From Nonomuraea aridisoli (lineage in GTDB: Bacteria > Actinomycetota > Actinomycetes > Streptosporangiales > Streptosporangiaceae): DNA of 47,163 bases. A program made the position numbers and the translations under genes. Shown one piece after another: positions 7,600 to 16,144 of the stretch (positions are counted from its first letter, which is position 1; each line of letters opens with the position of its first letter). Location of the stretch: positions 1 through 47,163 of the forward strand of contig NZ_POUD01000035.1 of assembly GCF_003236395.1 (NCBI RefSeq). Direction: 5' to 3'. Below the pieces are notes generated by a model. It did no database searches. It was given only the letters and a program-made list of their open reading frames with translations, and had not been told where the DNA came from.

Positions 7600-9083
7600 G
7601 TGTGTGGATCGGCATCGACCTGGGCACGCAGAGCGTGCGCGCGCTGGCCGTCACCGGCGAGGGGCGGGTGCTCGGCGCCGGCAGCCGCCCGCTGACCAGC
7701 CACCGCGACGGCCCCCGCCACGAGCAGGACCCGGAGCAGTGGTGGAGCGCGCTGGCGGCCGCCACCCGCGAGGCCCTGCGTGACGTGCCGGCCGGCCGGG
7801 TCGAGGGCGTGGCGGTGGACGCGACCTCTGGAACGATCCTGCTCACCGACGCCAGGGGCGACCCGCTCACCCCGGCCCTGATGTACGACGACCGGCGCGC
7901 CGACGCGACCCGCGTCAACGAGGCGGGCGCCCACGTGTGGGAGCGGCTCGGCTACCGGCGCATGCAGCCGAACTGGGCGCTGCCGAAGCTGCTGTGGCTG
8001 CTGCCGCACGCCCCGGCGGGCGCGCGGCTGGCCCACCAGAACGACTTCGTCAACCGGCGCCTGACCGGGCACGAGGTGGCCACCGACCTGTCCAACGCGC
8101 TCAAGACCGGCGTGGACCTGATCGAGGAACGCTGGCCGGCCGAGGTGTTCGACGCGCTGGGCGTGCCCGCGGGGATGTTGCCCGACGTGGTGCGGCCCGG
8201 CGCCCGCCTCGGCGAGGTGTGCGCGGCGGCGGCCGAGGAGACCGGCATCCCGGCGGGCACCCCGGTCGTCGCCGGCACCACGGACGGCTGCGCGGCCCAG
8301 CTCGGCGCGGGCGCCCTGCTGCCCGGCAACTGGAACTCGGTGCTCGGCACCACGCTGGTGCTCAAGGGCGTCACGAAGCAGCTGATCCACGACCCGCTCG
8401 GCGTGGTCTACTCCCACCGCGCCCCCGACGGCTCCTGGCTCCCCGGCGGCGCGTCCAGCACGGGCGCCGGCGTCCTGACCCGCGACCTGCCCGGCCGCGA
8501 CCTCGACCTGCTCAGCACCCAGGCCGAGGCCCGCTACGGCGGCGGCCGCTCCCTGGCCGGAGGGCTGCCCGCGCCCGTGCCGCCCCGGCGCGCGGCAGGC
8601 CCGCTGCCGCGCGCCGTCACCTACCCGCTGGTCTCGCGGGGCGAGCGCTTCCCGTTCGCGGCCCCGGACGCGGAGGGTTTCACGCTGGGCGAGCCGGCCG
8701 ACGACGTCGAGCGTTACGCCGCCGTCCTGCTCGGCGCGGCCTTCGTCGAACGCCTCTGCTTCGACTACCTCGACCTGCTGGGCGCCCCCGTGGACGGGGA
8801 GATCACCCTGACCGGCGGCGCCACCAGGAGCCCGTTCTGGACGCGGCTGCGGGCCGACGTCCTGCGGCGGCCGGTCACGCTGCGGGAGAACGCCGAGCCC
8901 GCGCTGGGCATGGCCGTCCTGGCGGGCGGCGACCCGGCCCGCATGATCAGGACACGCGCCGTGGTCGACCCGTCGGGCGCCGACCTGCGGGAGCCGTACC
9001 TACGTTTCGTCGCCGAACTGGAAGAGCGCGGCTGGCTGGACGCCAGAGCCGCCGCGCACGCCCGTGAGAGGACCACCCGATGA
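7596..9083 (+). CDS. FGGY-family carbohydrate kinase 2 (ribulokinase-like)
   Basis: This 495-aa kinase has the motif GIDLGTQSVRALAV, then VDATSGTILLTD, the probable catalytic Asp in TTDGCAAQLG, and TGGATRSPFWTRL in the C-terminal domain. WNSVLGTTLVLKG and the short C-terminal domain resemble the cyanobacterial/plant D-ribulose kinase (SePSK/XK-1) group from memory, so a ketopentose substrate is plausible. It is clearly not a recent duplicate of kinase 1; the two differ throughout. The ATG overlaps the stop of kinase 1 (ATGA, 7596-7599) and its stop overlaps the phosphatase start (ATGA, 9080-9083). Confidence 0.88.
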   Translation: MSVWIGIDLGTQSVRALAVTGEGRVLGAGSRPLTSHRDGPRHEQDPEQWWSALAAATREALRDVPAGRVEGVAVDATSGTILLTDARGDPLTPALMYDDRRADATRVNEAGAHVWERLGYRRMQPNWALPKLLWLLPHAPAGARLAHQNDFVNRRLTGHEVATDLSNALKTGVDLIEERWPAEVFDALGVPAGMLPDVVRPGARLGEVCAAAAEETGIPAGTPVVAGTTDGCAAQLGAGALLPGNWNSVLGTTLVLKGVTKQLIHDPLGVVYSHRAPDGSWLPGGASSTGAGVLTRDLPGRDLDLLSTQAEARYGGGRSLAGGLPAPVPPRRAAGPLPRAVTYPLVSRGERFPFAAPDAEGFTLGEPADDVERYAAVLLGAAFVERLCFDYLDLLGAPVDGEITLTGGATRSPFWTRLRADVLRRPVTLRENAEPALGMAVLAGGDPARMIRTRAVVDPSGADLREPYLRFVAELEERGWLDARAAAHARERTTR

Positions 9084-9694
9084 CCGACCTCGTGCTCGTC
9101 CGCCACGGCGAGACGGTGTGGCACGCCGAGAACCGCTACGCAGGCAGCAGCGAGGTCGAGCTGACCCCGCGCGGCCACGAGCAGGCCGACCAGCTGGCCT
9201 GCTGGGCGGCGGGGGCGGGCCTGGCGGCCGTGTGGGCGTCCACGCTCAGCCGGGCCACGATCACCGCCGCGGCGAGCGCCGCCAAGGCCGGCGTGGAGCT
9301 GCGGGTGGACGCCCGGCTGCGCGAGCTCGACTTCGGCCAGGGCGAGGGCCTCACCTCCGCGGAGATGAAGGCCCGCTTCCCCGAGGCCAGGGCCGCCTTC
9401 GAGGCCGACCCCGCCGCCAACCCGCTGCCGGGCGGCGAGGACCCGCACGCCGCCGCCGACCGGTTCGCCGCCGCGCTGGGCGACATCGCCGCCGCGCATC
9501 CCACGGACCGCGTGCTGGTGGTCGCGCACACGAGCGCCATCAGGCTCACCCTGTGCCGGCTGATCGGCGTGCCGCTCGGCGAGTACCGGCGGCTGTTCCC
9601 GCGTCTGGACAACTGCGCCCTGACCGAGCTGCGCGTGAGCGTCGGGCGGGTCGCGATGCTGCAGTACAACTCCCCGATTGGAGCCGTTCGTTGA
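9080..9694 (+). CDS. Histidine phosphatase (phosphoglycerate-mutase-like)
   Basis: This 204-aa protein has the RHGE signature at residues 8-11 (LVLVRHGETVW), the catalytic Glu region (LRELDFGQGEG) and the second His in VVAHTSAIRL, so the phosphohistidine active site looks complete. Members are mutases or, more often at this length, small-molecule phosphatases (CobC- or SHB17-like). Because it is coupled to two sugar kinases, I infer that it removes phosphate from a sugar or sugar-acid intermediate, or relieves sugar-phosphate stress. The gene is joined by 4-nt overlaps on both sides; the downstream overlap uses a TTG start (TTGA, 9691-9694). Confidence 0.88.
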   Translation: MTDLVLVRHGETVWHAENRYAGSSEVELTPRGHEQADQLACWAAGAGLAAVWASTLSRATITAAASAAKAGVELRVDARLRELDFGQGEGLTSAEMKARFPEARAAFEADPAANPLPGGEDPHAAADRFAAALGDIAAAHPTDRVLVVAHTSAIRLTLCRLIGVPLGEYRRLFPRLDNCALTELRVSVGRVAMLQYNSPIGAVR

Positions 9695-10698
9695 CCATCC
9701 GAGTCTTGGCCGCAGGCGACCACTTCGTCCAGAACAGGCTGTTCGCCGAGGCGCTCAGGCGCGAGGTCCCCGGCGAGCTGGACATCCGCGAGCTGACGCT
9801 CCCGTGGCCGCTGACGCCGTTCGGCAAGGTGGGCGAGGTGGACGAGGCCTCCGACGTGGAGGACGAGCTGATCGAGGCGCTGGACGGCGTCGAGGTCTGC
9901 GTGACGCAGATGGCGCCGCTGACCAGGCGGGTGCTGGAGGCCAGCCCGTCGCTGCGGCTGTTCTGCGTGAGCCGGGGCGGGCCGGTCAACGCCAACCTGG
10001 AGGCCGCGACCCGGGCCGGGGTGGCGGTGACGTTCGCGCCGGGCCGCAACGCCGTGGCCACCGCCGAGCACACCGTCGCCATGTTGCTGGCCGCCACCCG
10101 CCGGGTCCCGCAGACGCACGGCGACCTGGCCGGGGGCGTGTGGCGCGGCGACTACTACACCTACGACAACGTCGGCCCCGAGCTGGAGGGCAGCACCGCC
10201 GGCCTGATCGGGTACGGCGCCATCGGCCGCCGCGTGGGCCGCATGCTGGCGGGGTTCGGCGCGGAGGTCCTCGTCCACGACCCGTACGTCGACGTGCCGA
10301 ACCGGGTGGACCTGCCCGAGCTGCTCGAACGCTCCCGCTTCGTCTCCCTGCACGCCCGCGCCACCCCGGAGACCGCCGGCATGATCGGCGCCGAGCAGAT
10401 CGCCGCCATGCCGCGCGGCTCGGTGCTGGTCAACTGCGCCCGCGGCGCGCTGCTCGACTACGACGCCCTGTGCGACGCGCTGGAGTCGGGCCACCTGTTC
10501 GGCGCCGCGATGGACGTCTTCCCCGAGGAGCCGATCCCGCCGGGCTCGCGCCTGCTCACGGCGCCGAACCTGGTGATGACGCCGCACCTGGCCGGCGCCA
10601 GCAAGGAGACGGCGATGAAGGCGGCCTCGATCGTGGCCGCGGACGTGGCCCGCTACGTGCGCGGCGAGCCCCTCGCCCACCTGGCGAACCCCTCCTAA
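9691..10698 (+). CDS. D-isomer-specific 2-hydroxyacid dehydrogenase
   Basis: This 335-aa NAD(P)-dependent dehydrogenase has the Rossmann motif GYGAIGRRVGRML (Gly-rich loop) followed by an acidic residue at the strand end (VHDPYV). The catalytic Arg is in NCARGALLDYD, the Glu lies in the DVFPEEPIPP region, and the His is in MTPHLAGASKET. The family includes SerA, PdxB and hydroxypyruvate/glyoxylate reductases; here the substrate is probably a phosphorylated or free sugar acid. I chose TTG 9691 because GGAG lies seven bases upstream and it forms a TTGA overlap with the phosphatase stop. It is the last gene of the operon; its stop overlaps by four bases the stop of the convergent AMP-binding gene. 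Confidence 0.9.
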   Translation: MTIRVLAAGDHFVQNRLFAEALRREVPGELDIRELTLPWPLTPFGKVGEVDEASDVEDELIEALDGVEVCVTQMAPLTRRVLEASPSLRLFCVSRGGPVNANLEAATRAGVAVTFAPGRNAVATAEHTVAMLLAATRRVPQTHGDLAGGVWRGDYYTYDNVGPELEGSTAGLIGYGAIGRRVGRMLAGFGAEVLVHDPYVDVPNRVDLPELLERSRFVSLHARATPETAGMIGAEQIAAMPRGSVLVNCARGALLDYDALCDALESGHLFGAAMDVFPEEPIPPGSRLLTAPNLVMTPHLAGASKETAMKAASIVAADVARYVRGEPLAHLANPS

Positions 10699-11468
10699 CC
10701 GACCCGCTCCAGCGCCCCGCCGGGGCCGGTCACCACGGTGACGCTGAAGTCGTACGCGGTGCCGGGCAGGTCGGCGTCGTGGGCCGCGACCACCAGCGCC
10801 CCCTTGGAGACGCCGAGGCCGACCAGGGCGATGAGGTCGAAGCCGGCGTCGGGCAACCACGTGGTCAGCACCACGTCGGACTCGGCCAGGCGTACGGGGA
10901 CGTCGATCTCCGCCATCCGGCCGACCAGGTCGGCGTGGGACAGGCGGCGGCCCTCGGCGAGCAGCAGGGCGTCCTGGCGGCGGGCGTCGAGCGTGGGCAG
11001 CGCGGTCGGCTCCAGCGTCAGCAGGCCGCGGAAGTCGATCGTGTCGAGGGCCGGTCCGAGCGAGACGACCTGGCGCACCCGGGACTCCTCGGCGGCCAGC
11101 ACCGCCGTGCGGGCGAGGTCGGGGGTGGTGATCAGGGTGCGGGCGTCGCACGCGCGCAGCAGCCCGGCGATCTCGTCGCTGCCGAGCCCCGGATCGATCG
11201 GCGCGGCCACCCCGCCGGCCGCCACCACCGTGTGGACCGCCAGCGTCTGCGCGCCCACGGTGGAGACGTGCACCCCCACCACCTGGTCGCGCCGGGCGCC
11301 CCTGCGGACGAGCCCGGAGGCGGCCCTCGTCACCTCGGTGACCAGCCGCCGGTAGCCGTAGACGTGGCCACCGCGCAGGTCGATGAGGGCCGGACGGTCG
11401 CCGCGCTCGTAGGCCCGGCGGAACACCTCATGGATCACGGTGCCGGTGGACGAGGCGGTGGGTTTCAT
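10695..11468 (-). CDS. AMP-binding (ANL)-like protein lacking the P-loop, fragment A
   Basis: This 257-aa protein resembles the N-terminal half of acyl-CoA/4-coumarate-CoA ligases: residues 10-150 follow the usual start (PALIDLRGG, LVRRGARRDQVVGVH, GGVAAPIDPGLGSDEIAGLL). Where active enzymes have the P-loop SSGTTGxPKG, it goes from DALLLAEG straight to RRLSHADLVG, so the P-loop is deleted. It then follows the next subdomain (DVVLTTWLPDAGF, GALVVAA) and ends before the A5 region. The C-terminal adenylation lobe is absent, so it cannot be a normal ligase. Fragment C (23434-24174) has the same layout, which argues against random decay. ATG 11468 is preferred over TTG 11477. It lies 314 bp downstream of a STAND/LuxR gene on the same strand. 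Confidence 0.82.
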   Translation of the reverse strand: MKPTASSTGTVIHEVFRRAYERGDRPALIDLRGGHVYGYRRLVTEVTRAASGLVRRGARRDQVVGVHVSTVGAQTLAVHTVVAAGGVAAPIDPGLGSDEIAGLLRACDARTLITTPDLARTAVLAAEESRVRQVVSLGPALDTIDFRGLLTLEPTALPTLDARRQDALLLAEGRRLSHADLVGRMAEIDVPVRLAESDVVLTTWLPDAGFDLIALVGLGVSKGALVVAAHDADLPGTAYDFSVTVVTGPGGALERVG

Positions 11469-11782
11469 GCCCGCCAACGTACGACCGCACGGGCGGCCCC
11501 AGCATCCACCGATGTATGTAGGAGGTTGTGCATTCGCCCCGGCTCTGGGCGGGCCCGAGCCCTGCGCGACTCGAGCCCGCTGTCACGCGCCCGGAGCCGG
11601 ACCCCCACCCCTCCGAGGAGGCCCAGCCCCACAGGGACGCGTGACGTCCCCGGTGGATCATCCGCCCCGTGCGGCGCGGCCGATCGCCGCAAGAAACGCT
11701 AGACGTGCACGGCCCTCCCCCGCATGCGCTGACATGGCCATTCGACGATGTACGCGGCCATCCCCCGCCATGTGTAGAGAGG
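11469..11782. other. Intergenic region between STAND/LuxR gene A and ANL fragment A
   Basis: These 314 bases hold no convincing gene; the short open frames present have low-complexity Arg/Pro/Gly translations. On the minus strand CCTACATA (11515-11522) sits 47 bp before the ATG of ANL fragment A. The same octamer occurs 57 bp before ANL fragment C at 24231-24238, so it may be part of a related promoter. No clear terminator hairpin with a T tract was seen. Confidence 0.4.
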
Positions 11783-14137
11783 TCACCGTCCGCCGATGAC
11801 CCATGCGGCGATCTGTGTACGTGTGGAGAAGCCGAGCTTGGCCAGGATGTTGGCCACGTGGCGGGCCGCGGTCGCGGGGCTGATGACGAGTTCGTCGGCG
11901 ATGGCCCGGTTGCTCAGGCCGCGGGCGACCAGCTCGGCGATCTCACGTTCCCTGGCCGTGAGCCTGCTCTGCTGGCCGACCGGCACGACGGGCTCGGGCG
12001 GCGGCTCGGGCAGGTCGCCGTCGAGGGCGCAGGCCACCGCCTGGTCCACGGTGAGCGCGCTGCCCTCGGCCCACAGCAGGCCCGTCACGGCCTCGCCCAG
12101 CGCCGCCCTGGCCGGGCGCAGCACCTCCTCGGTGCGGGCGTCCGGCTGCCGCCCGCCGAGCGTCACCGAGGCCGCCGCCAGCAGGACCGCCCTGCGGTGG
12201 TCGCCCTCGGCCGCGACCAGGCTCGCCCACGCCTCCAGCCGCCGGGCGATGCTCGCGCGCAGCCCCGCGTCGCGGCTGAGCACCAGCGCCTCGGTCAGCC
12301 GGGCCCTGGCCTGCGCGAGGTCGCCCTCGTCGAGCGCCACCCGGCCGAGCCCGGCCAGGCAGCTCACGGTGTGCTGGCGGGCGTCGACGCGCCGCAGCAG
12401 GCGCAGCGCCGCCTCGTAGTGGCGCCGGGCGGTGCCCGGGTCGCCGCAGCGCCGGGCCACCTGCGCCAGGCCGATGCGGCAGGAGGCCTGCCCGTAGTGG
12501 TTGTCGAGCTCCTCGTCGATCGACAGGGCCTCCTCGAACGCCCGCCGCGCCTCGTGCAGCCGGCCCTGGTGCAGGGCGGCGCGTGCCCTCGCGCCCTGGG
12601 CGAGCGACTCCAGGATGAGGTCGCCGCACTGCCTGGCCGCCTCCAGCGCGCGCTCCACCACCTGCTGCTCGCCGGTGAGCCGGGCCAGCACGACCGTGCC
12701 GGCGGCCTCGCCGTACGCTTCTCCGGCGGCGGCGCACAGGTCGAGCCCGGCGCGTACGTTCCGCAGCGCGGGCTCCAGGTCGCCGGCCGCCAGCGCCAGC
12801 TCGCCGCGCAGGATCAGCGCCTGCCCGTGCAGCGCCCGCGGCACCCGCGGCGAGTCGAGGGCGAGCAGCCGGTCGAGCCGCTCGACCATGTCGAGCTTGC
12901 GCCCGCTGCCGATCAGCACGAACCGTACGTCGACCAGCAGGCCGAGCGCGGTCTCCGGCAGCCCGGCGGCGAGCGACCAGTCGCAGGCGGCGCCCATCTC
13001 GGCCTTGAGCCCGTCGATGAGGTTGATGTGCCGCTCCACCACCGGCCACGGCGTGCGCGCACCCGGCGCCAGCGTCTCCCGGAACCGGCCGGCCAGCCCG
13101 GCCATCGCCAGCAGGTGGCGGCGCCGCACGTCGGCCTCCTCGCCGGACTCGGCGAGCTGCTCCAGCGCGTATTCGCGGACGGTCTCCAGCAGCCGGTAGC
13201 GTGCCTGCCCGGCGATCTCACCGTCGAGGACGACCAGCGACTTGTCCATGAGGTCGCACAGCCTGGGGAGCACCTCCGGCTCGGCGATGCCGGGGCCCGA
13301 GCAGACCGCCTCGGCCAGGTCGAGCGTCCACGCCGAACGGAAGGCGGCCGTACGGCGCAGCAGCAGGCGTTCCTGCGGGGTGAGCAGGCGGTAGCTCCAG
13401 TCGACGGCGGCCCAGAGCGTGCGGTGGCGCGGCGGAGCCGTACGGGGGCCGCCCCGCAGCAGCCTGAGACGGTCGTCGAACCGCTCGACGAGCTGCCCCA
13501 CCGACAGGAACCGCACCATTGCGGCGGCCAGCTCGATCGCCAGCGGCAGCCCGTCGAGCGCCCGGCAGAGCTCCACGACCAGCGGCACGGTCTCGCCGGT
13601 CAGCTCGAAGCCGGGCCGCGCGGCCACGGCCCTGGCCACGAAGAGCCGCACGGCCTCGCTGCCGGCGCCGTCGACGGACAGCGGCGGCACCCGCCAGACC
13701 GTCTCGCCCGGCACCCGCAGCGGCTCGCGGCTGGTGGCCAGCACGCTCACCGCCGGGCAGGCGCTCAGCAGGTCGCGGCAGAGCTCGGCGCACTCGGCCA
13801 CGACGGGCTCGCAGTTGTCGAGCACGAGCAGCACCCGCCGGTCGCCGATCGTCTCGGCCAGCTCGCCGGCGATGCCGAGCGCGGCGGCGACGTGCCGTCT
13901 GACCTCGCCGTGCTCCACGTCGGCCAGCTCGATCAGCCAGACGCCGCCGGGGTGCTCGGGGGCGATGCGGGCGGCCAGGCGCAGGGCCAGCCGGGTCTTG
14001 CCGATGCCGCCGGCGCCGCACAGGGTCACCACGCGCGAGACGCGCATCAGATGGGCGAGCTCGTCGACGTCGGACTCGCGGCCCACGAACGCGTTCGGCT
14101 CGGCCGGCAGGTTGCTGAATTCGGCGGATCGCAGCAT
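11783..14137 (-). CDS. STAND ATPase / LuxR-type transcriptional regulator A
   Basis: This is a 784-aa signal-transduction ATPase with numerous domains. It begins with the NLPAEPNAFVGRE lead-in. Walker A is GAGGIGKTRLA (about residues 39-49), Walker B is RVLLVLDNCE, and a sensor-like LATSREPL segment and winged-helix region complete an NB-ARC-type domain to about residue 340. Residues about 350-690 are helical TPR-like repeats. The C-terminal 65 residues form a LuxR helix-turn-helix (LTAREREIAELVARGLSNRAIADEL). The family couples ligand sensing by the repeats to oligomerisation and DNA binding. It is a clear paralogue of the protein at 20961-23381. ATG 14137 or GTG 14140 can start it. It lies 60 bp after the PBP gene, same strand. 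Confidence 0.9.
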   Translation of the reverse strand: MLRSAEFSNLPAEPNAFVGRESDVDELAHLMRVSRVVTLCGAGGIGKTRLALRLAARIAPEHPGGVWLIELADVEHGEVRRHVAAALGIAGELAETIGDRRVLLVLDNCEPVVAECAELCRDLLSACPAVSVLATSREPLRVPGETVWRVPPLSVDGAGSEAVRLFVARAVAARPGFELTGETVPLVVELCRALDGLPLAIELAAAMVRFLSVGQLVERFDDRLRLLRGGPRTAPPRHRTLWAAVDWSYRLLTPQERLLLRRTAAFRSAWTLDLAEAVCSGPGIAEPEVLPRLCDLMDKSLVVLDGEIAGQARYRLLETVREYALEQLAESGEEADVRRRHLLAMAGLAGRFRETLAPGARTPWPVVERHINLIDGLKAEMGAACDWSLAAGLPETALGLLVDVRFVLIGSGRKLDMVERLDRLLALDSPRVPRALHGQALILRGELALAAGDLEPALRNVRAGLDLCAAAGEAYGEAAGTVVLARLTGEQQVVERALEAARQCGDLILESLAQGARARAALHQGRLHEARRAFEEALSIDEELDNHYGQASCRIGLAQVARRCGDPGTARRHYEAALRLLRRVDARQHTVSCLAGLGRVALDEGDLAQARARLTEALVLSRDAGLRASIARRLEAWASLVAAEGDHRRAVLLAAASVTLGGRQPDARTEEVLRPARAALGEAVTGLLWAEGSALTVDQAVACALDGDLPEPPPEPVVPVGQQSRLTAREREIAELVARGLSNRAIADELVISPATAARHVANILAKLGFSTRTQIAAWVIGGR

Positions 14138-14197
14138 CACTGTGAGTGTGGCATCAACTACGCCACGCGCCCAGACGTCAATCGTGAAGAACTCTCC

Positions 14198-15649
14198 TCA
14201 GGAGAGCGCCGCCTCGATGATCGCGCGGGCGACGGGCCCGACCGCGGGGGCGCGCTCGCCGGCGTCCTCCAGGACGACGCCGACCGCGACCTCCGGAGCG
14301 TCCGCGGGCGCGAAGGCGGTGACCAGCGCGTTCCGTTCCGTCCCCGGCGACTCCCGCGTGACGGCGGTCCGCGCGGCGACCCGCACGCCGGGGACGGCGA
14401 CCTGCGTGCCCCCGCCGCGCTTCACCGTCGTCATCATCAGCGCCAGGTACTTCGCCAGTGTCGGAGGCACCGCCGTCCGGTACGGCGTCGGGTTGGCCCG
14501 GTTGATGACCGATCCGTCCGGCAGCCGGACCTCCTGCACCAGGTACGGCCGCATCAGCACCCCGTTGTTGGCCACCGCGGCCGACATCATGGCGACCATC
14601 AGCGGCGTCACCCGGCTCTCGTGGCGGCCGATGGCGGTCAGGGCCGTCTGCGCCCGGTCCATCGCGACCGGGTAGCGGCTCGGCGTCGCGGGCAGCGGGA
14701 TCGTCAGGTCGCGGGCGTTGAAGCCGAACGCCTCCGCCTGGTCCCTGAGCAGGTCCTGCCCGAGCTGGAGCCCGATGCCGGCGAACGCCGTGTCGCACGC
14801 CTGCTGGAACGCGTACAGCAGGGTCGGCCGGCCGTTCCCGCACGGGCGGTCTCCGGCGTTGCGGACGTACGTGGACGTGCCCGGCAGCCGCAGGCGGGCC
14901 GGCGCCTCCACGGTCGCCGTGGGCGTGTACTCGCGCGAGGCCAGTGCCGCCGCGGTCGTGATCAGCTTGAACGTGGACCCCGGCGGATAGAGCCGGTCGA
15001 GAGCGCGGTTGACCAGCGGCCGCCCCGGGTCCGCGCGCAGCCGCCCGATCACCCCGGCCAGCCGCTCCCGGTCGAACGTGGCCAGCGTGCCGGGGTCGTA
15101 CGTCGGGTAGGTGGCCAGCGCGAGGACCGCCCCGGTCGCCGGATCGACGGCCACCGCCGCCCCCGGCACCCCCGTCGCCTTGAGGCTCTGGTAGGCCGCC
15201 CACTGCACCCGTTCGCTGATCGTCAGCCGGACGTCGGCCCCCTCGACGGCGCCGTCCCTGACCAGCGACCGGACCTTGACCCTGGCGTCCTGGCCGGACA
15301 GCACGCCGTCCTCCGCCTGCTCGATGCCCGTGGCGCGGTTCAGCGAGAGGTGGCCGGTGACGGCCGCGTACAGCTCGCCGTGCCGGTAGACGCGGCGGTA
15401 GCGGTAGGGGCCGCCGCGGTCGAGCCGGCTGGTCGCGACGGGGGTGCCGTCGTAGGTGAGGATGTCGCCGCGCGGGTGGTCGTAGCGGGCGATCAGCGGG
15501 CGTTCGTTCCTGGGGTCGGAGTTGAGCGCGCGCGAGCCGAACGCCTGGATCACCGTGACGTGCCCGAGCAGGACGAACAGCATCACCGCGCACACCCTGG
15601 CGACGTGGCGCAGCGGCACGTTGATCCGCCTCGCCCTCGATCCAGCCAT
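14198..15649 (-). CDS. Penicillin-binding protein (PbpA-like) with degenerate active-site motifs
   Basis: This 483-aa protein has an N-terminal membrane anchor (about residues 15-36), a PBP dimerisation-like region and a transpeptidase domain with the length and order of actinobacterial PbpA. The nucleophile motif STFK is intact (Ser225, Lys228). The second motif, normally SxN (SCN in PbpA), reads ACD at residues 284-286. The third, normally KTG, reads RTA at 427-429 in VRVAARTAVTR. Losing the SxN Ser and Asn and the KTG Lys and Gly should strongly impair normal D,D-transpeptidation. It may be an inactive regulatory or scaffold paralogue, or have altered chemistry. It follows a MerR gene by 36 bp and precedes a STAND/LuxR gene by 60 bp, so it may share their transcript. 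Confidence 0.88.
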   Translation of the reverse strand: MAGSRARRINVPLRHVARVCAVMLFVLLGHVTVIQAFGSRALNSDPRNERPLIARYDHPRGDILTYDGTPVATSRLDRGGPYRYRRVYRHGELYAAVTGHLSLNRATGIEQAEDGVLSGQDARVKVRSLVRDGAVEGADVRLTISERVQWAAYQSLKATGVPGAAVAVDPATGAVLALATYPTYDPGTLATFDRERLAGVIGRLRADPGRPLVNRALDRLYPPGSTFKLITTAAALASREYTPTATVEAPARLRLPGTSTYVRNAGDRPCGNGRPTLLYAFQQACDTAFAGIGLQLGQDLLRDQAEAFGFNARDLTIPLPATPSRYPVAMDRAQTALTAIGRHESRVTPLMVAMMSAAVANNGVLMRPYLVQEVRLPDGSVINRANPTPYRTAVPPTLAKYLALMMTTVKRGGGTQVAVPGVRVAARTAVTRESPGTERNALVTAFAPADAPEVAVGVVLEDAGERAPAVGPVARAIIEAALS

Positions 15650-15685
15650 GCACCTCGGTCTAACAACCGCGGCGCAAAGACTCTG

Positions 15686-16045
15686 CTAGAGGACGCTGCG
15701 GTAGTAGGAGATCTTGTTCCGGATGTAGCCGCGCCGCGCGGCGAGGTTGTCGATCTGCGCCTGAACGTGCTGCTCGTGCTCCTCCAGGAGCTTGATGCGG
15801 TCGGGGATGGTGTGGTCGCCGGCGCGGCTCAGCTCGGCGAAGCGCAACATCTGCGCGATCGGCATGCCGGTGTCGCGCAGGCAGCGGACCATGCCGAGCC
15901 AGCTGAGGTGCTCCTCACTGAACCTGCGCTGCCCGGACGAGTTGCGCTCGACGGGCTCCAGCAGGCCGATCTTCTCGTAGTAACGCAGGGTGTCGAGGGT
16001 GAAACCGGTCTCCTCGACGACCTCCGCCGGGGTGTACACGCTCAT
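15686..16045 (-). CDS. MerR-family transcriptional regulator
   Basis: This 119-aa protein starts with the MerR winged helix (YTPAEVVEETGFTLDTLRYYEKIGLLEP, residues 4-31), followed by the QRRFSEEHLSWL segment and a C-terminal dimerisation coiled coil (about 75-110). It has no cysteine cluster for metal or redox sensing. The ATG at 16045 lies seven bases after a -10 element, so the mRNA may be leaderless. The promoter has the 19-bp spacer with an internal perfect palindrome that is typical of MerR targets, so it should control itself. The usual divergent aldo/keto reductase target is present only as a C-terminal remnant. Confidence 0.92.
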   Translation of the reverse strand: MSVYTPAEVVEETGFTLDTLRYYEKIGLLEPVERNSSGQRRFSEEHLSWLGMVRCLRDTGMPIAQMLRFAELSRAGDHTIPDRIKLLEEHEQHVQAQIDNLAARRGYIRNKISYYRSVL

Positions 16046-16052
16046 GTGACCA

Positions 16053-16083
16053 AGAATCCCACCTGGAGCGGACTCCAGGTCAA
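16053..16083 (-). promoter_or_regulatory. MerR-type promoter with 19-bp spacer and perfect palindrome
   Basis: On the minus strand the -35 is TTGACC (16078-16083) and the -10 is GATTCT (16053-16058), with a 19-bp spacer. The palindrome ACCTGGAGCGGACTCCAGGT (16061-16080) has perfect 8-bp arms around CGGA. Long spacers with a central dyad are the hallmark of promoters that MerR proteins activate by DNA distortion. The 11-mer TGGAGCGGACT recurs at 16105-16117 on the plus strand. Confidence 0.75.
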
Positions 16084-16144
16084 CCCGGATACGCGGGGCT
16101 TGGCATGGAGCGGACTGCGGCTCTCAGCATCCGGCGCATGACCG

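Noticed and set aside
11669..16141. Open frame of about 1490 codons on the plus strand
   Set aside because: It lies opposite the STAND/LuxR, PBP and MerR genes. The translation is low-complexity Arg/Gln/His/Leu/Gly typical of the antisense of GC-rich genes, with no domain.
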